Assembly (NCBI GenBank): GCA_964649415.1
Contig: CAZYSK010000074.1
Location: 1-29,196 of the forward strand
Length of the DNA: 29,196 nucleotides
Direction of reading: 5' to 3'
Source: CAZYSK01 sp964649415
Lineage (GTDB): Bacteria > Chloroflexota > Anaerolineae > B4-G1
Below the pieces are notes generated by a model. That model did not search any database and was not told where the DNA came from. It was given only the letters and a program-made list of their open reading frames with translations. Position 1 is the stretch's first letter. The number at the start of each line of letters is the position of its first letter. Of this stretch, positions 8,345 through 15,334 are shown one piece after another. A program made the translations under genes and the position numbers.

Positions 8345-8374
8345 TTGTCTGAAGGCGTTCAGGTATGGTATAAT
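8345..8374 (+). promoter_or_regulatory. promoter of the kinase genes
   Basis: A perfect TATAAT (8369-8374) lies 18 bases after TTGTCT (8345-8350). It diverges from the mobA promoter and would produce a leader of about 110 nt that includes two family H repeats before the kinase start at 8490. Confidence 0.5.
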
Positions 8375-8414
8375 TGCCACTAGCAACGACGATCTGCAAC
8401 AGAGCACCACACCG

Positions 8415-8467
8415 ATAGAGTCACCGCGCTACCCTCTCTATGCGAATAGAGTCGCTGCGCCACCCTC
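8415..8467. repeat. two family H repeats in the kinase leader
   Basis: ATAGAGTCACCGCGCTACCC (8415-8434) and ATAGAGTCGCTGCGCCACCC (8446-8465) are direct repeats. They are inverted relative to the family H copies at 6154-6202 and match them at about 18 of 22 positions. Confidence 0.6.
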
Positions 8468-8489
8468 ACCACAGGAATGGAGGCCCAAC

Positions 8490-10535
8490 ATGGGGCTTTG
8501 GTTCCACGGACGCAGTATCAATGCCCGCGGACGCACTATCAATGTCCTCGGACGCAGTATCAATGTCCGCAGCGTCTTCGATCGTCTACAGAACATCCTG
8601 TTGATCGCCTTTGCACTGATCGCAGTGGTCACCTTCGTGGTGGAGATCTGGACCACCTCGACCATCGTAAACAGCTATATGGAGCGGGCGGAAAACGACC
8701 GGGTCGCCCGCGATATGAACCTGGCCAGCGCCTACTATGACCGCAGCTTAGTCCAGCTCAATGGCGCAGCTACCCGTCTGGCCAACCAGCCCGCACTGGC
8801 CCAGCAGATCACCGCTGCCCGGACAAGCGACCCGGCCGTGAGAGACGACCTTGAGCACCGGATGGCTGACGAGCTCAACACCATCTACCCCCCGAGCACC
8901 AGTTTCATCCTGATTGTGGATGGAGACAGCAGCCTGGTCGCAGCCTACGCGCTGATAGACGGAAGAGAGCAGAGGCTGCCGACCGGGGGCAACTGGCGTG
9001 ACTTCCCCATTCTGAGCGCCGTCCTGACCGATCAGCAGTCGCGCGCCGCCACTGAGATCGTAGACCAGGCGCTGCTGGACCGGATTGGGCTCGCTGAGCT
9101 GGCGCTTATCCCCTTGAAGGACACACCGAAGGCAAATCCTGAGCCCTTTGACCCACGGGAGGGCACCGCCGGTCTGGCACAGATCGCTTGCGCACCGATC
9201 GTAGGTGCAGAAGGTGCAGTGGCCGGTGCGGTGCTGGCCGGTCATCTCTTCAACAACGACTTCACGCTGGTTGACCGCATCCAGGCCGTCGCTGGGGTAG
9301 ACACCGCGACCATTTTCTTCGGAGATCTGCGCGTCTCCACCAACGTGCGCGAGGACAGCGAGCGCGCTATCGGCACGCGCGTCTCCCAGACCGTCTTCGA
9401 CACGGTGCTGGTAGAGGGAAAACCCTTCACCGGAATCGCGTACGTGGTCAATGAGTGGTTCATCACCCGCTACATCCCGCTGCGGAATCATCTTGATCAG
9501 GTCGTTGGCAGTCTCTACGTCGGAGCACGCCGAGCCAGCTTCATCGAACTGCAGCGTACGCTCAGAAACCGTATCATGCTGGTGGCGCTGGTGGCTACCA
9601 TCCCCGTCATGCTGTTGGCACTGCCCGTCGCGCGTCTCATCACGCACCCCTTGGAGGAAATGGCGCGGGCCAGTCGCCAGGTCGCTCAAGGCAACACCCA
9701 GATACGTATCCCCAACCGAGGCGTGGGAGAGGTAGCTGTCCTGGGCAAGGCCTTCAACACGATGCTTGCCGAACTGGAGACGGCACAGGCCAAACTGATC
9801 AACCAAGAAAAACTGGCGTCGATGGGGCAGTTGGCCGCCGGGGTCGCTCACCAATTGAACAATCCATTGGGCACCATTCTGCTGTTCTCGGACATCGTGC
9901 TCCAGGATCTGCCAGAAGACACTCAGGTTCGGAAGGACGTGAAGATGATCGCCCAGGAGGCACAGCGGGCGAAGGAAATCGTCAGAGCCCTACTCAACTT
10001 CGCGCGTCAACAGGAGGTTCTGGCGCAGCCAACCGCACTCGACGTCATGTTGCACGAGATGATTGAGCGAGCTCGCCAACAACCGGCCTTCACGCGTATC
10101 CAGATTGTAGAACGGGTCGCTCCAGACCTCCCCCAGCTCGAGGCCGATTCAGTTCAATTGTCGAACGTGTTTGCCAACCTCATGGATAACGCCGCCGACG
10201 CTATGCCTGAGGGAGGCACACTTACCATTCAGGCCGATCCATCGCCGGACAGGCAATCAGTGATCATGCACGTACAAGACACCGGCTGTGGTATTCCGGC
10301 GGAAGACATCAAACAGGTTTTTAGCCCCTTCTTCTCGACTAAACCGCTGGGACAAGGCACCGGCCTGGGCCTGTCCATCGCGTATGGCATTGTCAAAATG
10401 CACCAAGGGACAATCCAGGTCAAGAGCAAGGTAGGTGAAGGCACCACCTTCACGATAACACTGCCCATACACCCGGCCAAGCGCGACAAGCAAACATCTC
10501 CCTTCGAAGAAACAGTGACAACTCCAGAGGTGTAA
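8490..10535 (+). CDS. membrane sensor histidine kinase with Cache-type sensor
   Basis: A 681-residue kinase. Order: N-terminal triplet repeat GRSINAR/GRTINVL/GRSINVR (about 7-27), transmembrane helix (about 35-54), large extracytoplasmic Cache-like sensor ending in TATIFFGDLRVSTNV, GTRVS and GSLYVG, second transmembrane helix (about 365-388), HAMP linker, NtrB-like dimerisation domain with phospho-His454 in VAHQLNNPLG, and a HATPase domain with NLMDNAADAMPEGG, DTGCGIP and GTGLGLSIAYGIV. The start ATG 8490 has GGAGG 6 nt upstream; the longer frame from 8286 is rejected because it has no such site and would bury the promoter. It precedes a receiver-kinase hybrid by 2 bp. The sensor is paralogous to that of the kinase at 24637-26610. 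The ligand is unknown. Confidence 0.92.
   Translation: MGLWFHGRSINARGRTINVLGRSINVRSVFDRLQNILLIAFALIAVVTFVVEIWTTSTIVNSYMERAENDRVARDMNLASAYYDRSLVQLNGAATRLANQPALAQQITAARTSDPAVRDDLEHRMADELNTIYPPSTSFILIVDGDSSLVAAYALIDGREQRLPTGGNWRDFPILSAVLTDQQSRAATEIVDQALLDRIGLAELALIPLKDTPKANPEPFDPREGTAGLAQIACAPIVGAEGAVAGAVLAGHLFNNDFTLVDRIQAVAGVDTATIFFGDLRVSTNVREDSERAIGTRVSQTVFDTVLVEGKPFTGIAYVVNEWFITRYIPLRNHLDQVVGSLYVGARRASFIELQRTLRNRIMLVALVATIPVMLLALPVARLITHPLEEMARASRQVAQGNTQIRIPNRGVGEVAVLGKAFNTMLAELETAQAKLINQEKLASMGQLAAGVAHQLNNPLGTILLFSDIVLQDLPEDTQVRKDVKMIAQEAQRAKEIVRALLNFARQQEVLAQPTALDVMLHEMIERARQQPAFTRIQIVERVAPDLPQLEADSVQLSNVFANLMDNAADAMPEGGTLTIQADPSPDRQSVIMHVQDTGCGIPAEDIKQVFSPFFSTKPLGQGTGLGLSIAYGIVKMHQGTIQVKSKVGEGTTFTITLPIHPAKRDKQTSPFEETVTTPEV
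8508..8570. repeat. three 21-bp tandem family G repeats inside a kinase gene
   Basis: Units start at 8508, 8529 and 8550 with the form GGACGCAGTATCAATGTCCG. They belong to the same family as GGACGCACGGTCAACGTCCG elsewhere. A 21-bp period keeps the reading frame, so the kinase gains a 7-residue repeat just before its first membrane helix. Confidence 0.8.
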
Positions 10536-10537
10536 GT

Positions 10538-11836
10538 ATGGAACAGGATCCCGTGCGCAACGAGGAGACAACTCGCCCCGCAACCGCGGACATTGACTCC
10601 AACCGTCTGCCCCCGACCGACCAAGGTCGGCACCGTCCGCGGTCTACGCCGGCTGCGTCCGCCGCCATTCTCGTGGTAGATGATGAACTCGGCATGCGCG
10701 AAGGGTGCCGCCGGGTGTTGACCCGTGCAGGGCTTGAGGTTGTCGCGGCCGCCTCGGGAGAGGAAGGGTGGCAGGAGATCCAATCGGGGCGATTCGGTCT
10801 GGTGCTATTGGACATCATGATGCCAGACATCAACGGCATGGAACTGCTGAAGCGGGCAGTCGGGCTCGACCCCGACATAGTGTGTATCATGATCACCGGC
10901 TATGCCACCATCGAGCTGGCCGTCCAGGCCATCAAAGAAGGAGCCTACGACTTCATCGCCAAGCCCTTTCAGGCCAGCACGCTCCTCTTGGCCGTTAACC
11001 AGGGGTTGGAGAAGAGGCGACTCTCTTTGGAAGCACGTCGGCTGGCACAGGTAGAGGCCGAAAAGGAGGCCCTGGAGCGACGCAATGCAGAACTGGAACG
11101 AGAGGCCCTGGAGCAACGCACCCGCGAACTGGAGCAATTGAATCGCATCAAGTCCGACTGCGTTCGCACTGTAGCCCACGAGTTGCGTGCCCCGGTCGCC
11201 GCTATGCAGAGCTACCTCCGATTGATTCTGGACGGATACATTCCCGTCGAGGAACAGCAGGAGTACCTGGCACGCGCCGAGCGGCGCGCTTCCGCACAGT
11301 TGGAGCTGATCGGCGACTTGCTGGATCTGGCCCACCTGCAGAACCCAGATCTTGCAGTCAAGCGTGGACCCGTCGACCCGGCGAAGCTACTCCACGAGGT
11401 TTGCGAACTGATGAACAGCCAGGTCCGAGAGAAGAGAATCGTGTTCATCGCCTCTGTTCCAAAAACGGCTCCCACCATCTTGGCCGACCCCAAGCACATC
11501 AAGCAACTGTGGATGAACCTGGTGAGCAATGCCGTCAAATACACCAACGAAGGCGACGCCGTGACCGTAACGATGGAGGTACAAGACGATCAAATCATCA
11601 CTTACGTGAGCGACACCGGCATAGGTATCGCCCCCGAGGAACTCACGCGGGTTTTTGAGGATTTCTACCGCACCAAAGCAGCCAAGGCGGTTTCGGAGAT
11701 GGGAACCGGCCTTGGGCTGCCTCTTGTCAAGCAGATTGTCGAGACCTACCAGGGGCAAATCGACGTGCAGTCCACGGTGGGCAAGGGCAGCACCTTCACC
11801 GTGGTGCTACCAAGAGACAGCGACGCGCAAGCATAG
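10538..11836 (+). CDS. receiver-histidine kinase hybrid (REC-HisKA-HATPase)
   Basis: A soluble 432-residue protein. After a 40-residue N-terminal tail comes a receiver domain (ILVVDDE, phospho-acceptor Asp92 in LLDIMMPD, conserved Thr in MITGYAT, Lys in AKPFQ), then a Glu-rich coiled coil (about 160-200), a HisKA domain with His214 in VAHELRAPV, and HATPase_c with WMNLVSNAVKY, DTGIGIAPEE and GTGLGLPLVKQIV. Such proteins receive phosphate from an upstream kinase and pass it on, or have their kinase controlled by the receiver. The gene follows the membrane kinase by 2 bp and its start has AGAGGTG upstream, so the pair is one operon. The N-terminal tail contains a family D repeat. No DNA-binding output domain is present. 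Confidence 0.92.
   Translation: MEQDPVRNEETTRPATADIDSNRLPPTDQGRHRPRSTPAASAAILVVDDELGMREGCRRVLTRAGLEVVAAASGEEGWQEIQSGRFGLVLLDIMMPDINGMELLKRAVGLDPDIVCIMITGYATIELAVQAIKEGAYDFIAKPFQASTLLLAVNQGLEKRRLSLEARRLAQVEAEKEALERRNAELEREALEQRTRELEQLNRIKSDCVRTVAHELRAPVAAMQSYLRLILDGYIPVEEQQEYLARAERRASAQLELIGDLLDLAHLQNPDLAVKRGPVDPAKLLHEVCELMNSQVREKRIVFIASVPKTAPTILADPKHIKQLWMNLVSNAVKYTNEGDAVTVTMEVQDDQIITYVSDTGIGIAPEELTRVFEDFYRTKAAKAVSEMGTGLGLPLVKQIVETYQGQIDVQSTVGKGSTFTVVLPRDSDAQA
10604..10660. repeat. family D repeat inside the hybrid kinase gene
   Basis: GTCTGCCCCCGACCG and GGTCGGCACCGTCCGCGGTC are shared, with few changes, with the intergenic copy at 23364-23413. The element encodes much of the tail before the receiver domain (RLPPTDQGRHRPRS). 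Confidence 0.75.
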
Positions 11837-11868
11837 GTGGGATGCACTTTCTGAAGTGCGTCCCACCT
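11835..11868. terminator. bidirectional hairpin between convergent genes
   Basis: AGGTGGGATGCACTT and AAGTGCGTCCCACCT form a 15-bp stem with one G-T wobble around a TCTG loop. It starts at the stop codon of the hybrid kinase and lies just beyond the stop of the opposing receiver gene. There is no long T-run on either side, so its terminator strength is uncertain. Confidence 0.65.
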
Positions 11869-11880
11869 GACCTGAAAACG

Positions 11881-12255
11881 CTACCCAAGCAATCTGTTCA
11901 CTTCCTCGATCAGCCGTTCGGGCTTGATTGGCTTGGTGTGAAAACTGTCCAGGTGGATGTACTCATCGGTCGGGAACAACTCTGCGTAGTCAGTGTTGGC
12001 GATAGAGGTCACCATAATGATGGGAACATCTCTGTAGTCAGAACGCTCGCCCAACTCCCGCGCAACCGAGAGGCCGTCCAGAATACTGTCCATCATCACG
12101 TCCAAGACAATCAGATCTGGCGTATCCATGGCGATCATATCCAGCGCCTCGCCTCCTCCCCCAGCGCTGACAATGGTGTGTCCCCCACTTTCAAGCACAA
12201 TCCGTGCAAACTCGACAAAATCAGGATCGTCATCTACCACGAGGATCTTGGCCAT
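11881..12255 (-). CDS. stand-alone response-regulator receiver (CheY-like)
   Basis: A 124-residue single receiver: acidic pocket in ILVVDDDPD, phospho-acceptor Asp in LIVLDVMMD (about residue 52), conserved Thr/Ser in IIMVTSIA and Lys in HTKPIKPE. There is no output domain. ATG 12255 is chosen because GGAG lies 7 nt upstream and homologues begin at this point; the longer frame to 12471 is unsupported. It converges on the kinase pair and lies downstream of the formate dehydrogenase gene, so it may be read from the hydrogenase operon. Confidence 0.88.
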   Translation of the reverse strand: MAKILVVDDDPDFVEFARIVLESGGHTIVSAGGGGEALDMIAMDTPDLIVLDVMMDSILDGLSVARELGERSDYRDVPIIMVTSIANTDYAELFPTDEYIHLDSFHTKPIKPERLIEEVNRLLG

Positions 12256-12390
12256 GCTACTACTCCTTGCACATCGTGTATCCAATGTGTATGCGCCAAA
12301 CATACCGCTCATTCCACGCGCAGACGTGTCTTCGAAGAAGCACATCCCACCGCCGCACTGTCCCCACTCGCCCAGATCCAACCGGAGCTC

Positions 12391-12445
12391 TGCGCGTCCC
12401 ACGAGGGCCGCATCTTGAGGGCTCAAGGGGATGAACCCCCTCTCA
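12391..12445 (-). terminator. hairpins downstream of the formate dehydrogenase gene
   Basis: The + strand contains CTTGAGGGCTCAAG (6-bp arms, 2-nt loop, 12415-12428) directly followed by GGGGATGAACCCC (12427-12439). Both lie 50-75 bp after the stop of the formate dehydrogenase gene. They may end the hydrogenase operon, but no U-tract follows. Confidence 0.3.
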
Positions 12446-12470
12446 ATCCCCACCTGAAGGCGGACGCGCA
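12441..12470. repeat. degenerate family E repeat
   Basis: TCTCAATCCCCACCTGAAGG followed by CGGACGCGCA resembles the family E unit CTCAATCCCCCCTGAAGGCG at 18816 and 23441. It lies just after the stop of the formate dehydrogenase gene. Confidence 0.55.
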
Positions 12471-12487
12471 CCTTCTCCCCACGTGGA

Positions 12488-15208
12488 CTACACCGCTTCC
12501 ACTCTGACCGCGCAGACCTTTAACTCGGGGATCTTCCCGGTGGGATCCAAGGCAGCGATGGTCAATTTGTTAGCCGCAGCCTCGGCGAAGTGCCAGGCCA
12601 TGAAGACAACGCCGGGCTCAGTCCTGGCGCTGACTAAAGCCTTGGCCTGGATCTCACCACGTCGCGACGCCACCTTCACCACGTCCCCGTCGGAGACGCC
12701 CAGATCGGCAGCATCCCGCGTGTTGATCTCCACCAGCGCCTCTGGATAGATGGTATCGAGCCCTTCGGAACGCCGGGTCATGGATCCGGTGTGGAAGTGA
12801 TACAACACACGGCCGGTGGTGAAGATGAACGGATACTGCTCATCGGGTTGTTCGGCCGGCGCCTGCCAGTCTACGGCGCTGAGGTGCCCCATCCCACGGC
12901 TGAACCTCCCCACGTGCAGGATGGGCGTACCCAGGTGTTCCTTATCGGGGCACGGCCACTGCAGGCCCTTGTCACCGATGCGGTCGAAGTCCATCCCTCC
13001 GTAGATAGGCGTCAGCCTCGCGATCTCATCCATGATCTCGCGAGGCGAGTCGTAAGTCAATCCATCGTAGCCCATGCGTCGGGCGATCTCGCCGAAGATC
13101 CACCAGTCCGGCTTGGCCTCGCCCGGGGCTGGCACCGCCGGACGCACGAACTGAACCCGACGCTCAGAGTTGGTGAACGTGCCCAGCTTCTCGGCCCAAC
13201 TGACGCTGGGAAGCACTACGTCGGCCAGGGCAGCCGTCTCGGTGAGGAAAATATCCTGCACGACCAGGAGGTCCAAGCTGCGCAGGCAGCGCTCGACGTG
13301 ATTGACGTCCGGATCGGAGACCAGGGGGTTCTCCCCCATGACGTACAGTGCCTTGAAAGTGCCCGCCTCGGCACCGTTCATCATCTCCATCACCGTCAGC
13401 CCGACCTGGTTGTCCATGCCGCTCACATCCCAGGCCTGCCCGAACTTGTGCACCACCTCGTCCGCTGTGACCTTCTGATAGCCCGGGAAGACGTTGGGCA
13501 AAGCGCCCATATCGCACGCGCCCTGGACGTTGTTCTGACCGCGGAGCGGGTTGACGCCCCCTCCGGGGATTCCCATGTTGCCCAGGAGCATCTGCAAGTT
13601 GGCGCAGGAGAGCACGTTCTGGTGGCCGGTCGTATGCTGGGTGATGCCCATGGCATAGAGCAGCGCGCCCGGGCGATTCTCGGCCAGTATATGCGCGGCC
13701 TCGACGATCTCCTCAGGTGTGATGCCGCATATCTCCGCCGCCCGCTCCGGCGGATAGCCCATCACCGTGGCCTTCAGCTCCTCGAATCCCTCGGTGCGCT
13801 CCTCGATGAACGCCTTGTCGCAAGAGTCCTCCGCGATGAGGACGTGCATGATCCCATTGAGCAGCGCGATATCGGTGCCCGGCTTCTGACGGATGTGCAG
13901 GGTGGCGAAGTCGGTGATGGGGATAGCACGAGGGTCGCAGACGATCAGCTTGGCACCACGCTGCTTCACAGCCTGCCGGATGCGCATCCCCAAGACCGGG
14001 TGATTCTCCGTCGTGTTGGAACCGATGATGAAGTAGACCTGCGCGTCGTTGGCGATGTCGTCGAAGGAATTGGTCATCGCCCCAGAGCCAAATGCTGTGA
14101 CCAGACCGGTCACGGTGACACTGTGTCAGAGGCGCGCACAATGGTCCACGTTGTTCGTTCCCAACACCGCCCGCGTGAACTTCTGCACCACGTAGTTCTC
14201 CTCGTTGGTGCACTTGGCAGACGATAGAGCGCCAACCGAGGCAGGTCCATGCTCGTCCCTGATCCCACCGAGCCGCTTCGCCACGAAGTCGAGCGCCTCG
14301 TCCCACGTCGCCTCCTCAAGCTCGCCACCCTTGTTCCGACGGATCAGCGGCTTGGTCAGGCGGTCGGGGTGATGGACATAGTCCCATCCAAAGCGCCCCT
14401 TGACGCACAGCCAGCCGTGATTGGCCGGTGCATTCCACTTAGAGGTCACCTCGACGATACGCCCATCCTTGACGTTCAAATAGAACTGGCAACCCACCCC
14501 ACAGTAGCCACACGTGGTCGCCACCTTGGTGAACTCCCAGGGACGTCCCTGCCGCTGACGCAGTTTAGGCACCAGAGCCCCCGTTGGGCAGACTTCCACG
14601 CACATACCGCAGAATTCACACACGCTGTCCTGCATCGGGCCATCGAAGGCCGTGCCGATCTTGCTCTCAAACCCACGCTGGACGACGCTGATCGCCTCCA
14701 CGCCGTTGATCTCTTCGCAAGCGCGGACGCAGCGCCGGCAGAGGATGCACTTATCGTAGTCGCGCACGTAGAAGGGATTAGAGTCGTCGATAGGGTACTT
14801 GTGCTCCTCGCCTGGGAAGCGCGTCTGCTTGATGCCGTATTCGTAGGCCAGATCCTGCAGCTCACAGTTGCCGGCCCGTTCACAGGTCATGCAGTCCAAC
14901 GGGTGATCGGAGAGTAGCAACTCCAGTACAAAGCGCCGGGCCTCTTCCACCTTCGGCGAATGGGTCAGAATCTCCATCCCCTCTGTGACCTGAAAGGTAC
15001 AGGCAGGCTGTAGCGTTCTCTGCCGAGCCACTTCCACCAGGCACACCCGGCACGCGCCAATGGGTTTCAGCGCCGGATGATGACACAGTGCCGGAATCTT
15101 GATGCCAACCGATGCCGCTGCCTCCAAGACCGTCTGCCCGGCCCGGGCTTGGACTTCCTGACCGTTGATGATGACATTCACCGCCGGATGCAGTTTATCC
15201 GCATTCAT
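12488..15208 (-). CDS. selenocysteine formate dehydrogenase, NuoG-like N-terminus
   Basis: One 906-residue gene read through an in-frame TGA (14128-14126), taken as selenocysteine 361. It oxidises formate to CO2 or does the reverse at a Mo- or W-bis-MGD centre. Order: [2Fe-2S] ferredoxin domain (GACRVCLVEV), NuoG His-Cys cluster domain (HPLDCMTCERAGNC), two [4Fe-4S] clusters (CILCRRCVRAC, CEFCGMCVEVC), the FdhF-type cluster (TCGYCGVGC), then NVDHCARL-Sec-HSVTVTG, where the Sec-His pair matches known enzymes, and the C-terminal dinucleotide-binding domain. ATG 15208 has AAGGAG 11 nt upstream. Residues 3-9 are encoded by a family C repeat. It is the last gene of the hydrogenase operon, placing formate oxidation on the same electron chain as the NuoEF-like and [NiFe] subunits. 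Confidence 0.93.
14097..14128 (-). promoter_or_regulatory. bacterial SECIS element with Sec codon
   Basis: The TGA is at 14128-14126. After exactly 18 nt comes the loop GGTCT, closed by a perfect 6-bp stem GTGACC/GGTCAC (14113-14097). The loop sequence and the 18-nt spacing match the E. coli fdhF SECIS as I remember it. SelB binding at this hairpin would direct selenocysteine insertion. Coding sequence continues in frame on both sides. Confidence 0.88.
15184..15202. repeat. family C repeat in the formate dehydrogenase N-terminus
   Basis: CCGGATGCAGTTTATCCGC matches the intergenic copies at 17744-17762 and 29001-29037. On the minus strand it encodes ADKLHP of the N-terminal MNADKLHPAV. Confidence 0.8.
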
Positions 15209-15231
15209 CGTCGTGTTGTCTCCTTTATCTT

Positions 15232-15334
15232 CCCGATGGCGCTCCTTACACCGTAGGGCGGGTTTCCATACCCGCCATCCGGGAGGGGATGCAGTCTATC
15301 CGCACTCAGAAAGGCGTCATTCCGATGGCGCTCC
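15232..15334. repeat. B - C - B repeat cluster between the NuoF-like and formate dehydrogenase genes
   Basis: A half B element (CCGATGGCGCTCCTTA, 15233-15248) is followed by a 55-bp composite (15249-15303) with a GGCGGGT-TTCCAT-ACCCGCC hairpin and a family C unit, then by a B element (AAGGCGTCATTCCGATGGCG, 15311-15330). The 55-bp composite recurs at 17764-17818 with one mismatch. Confidence 0.8.

Noticed and set aside
8286..8489. N-terminal extension of kinase 1 from the ATG at 8286
   Set aside because: It would cover the promoter (8345-8374) and family H repeats, and the start at 8490 has GGAGG at proper spacing.
14126..14128. Frameshift or nonsense mutation splitting the formate dehydrogenase gene
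   Set aside because: Both halves are in the same frame, the TGA is at the known Sec site and a SECIS hairpin follows at the right distance.
12791..14227. 478-codon plus-strand open frame opposite the formate dehydrogenase gene
   Set aside because: Composition is His/Arg/Val-rich with no recognisable motif; it is the antisense shadow of a high-GC gene with clear domains.
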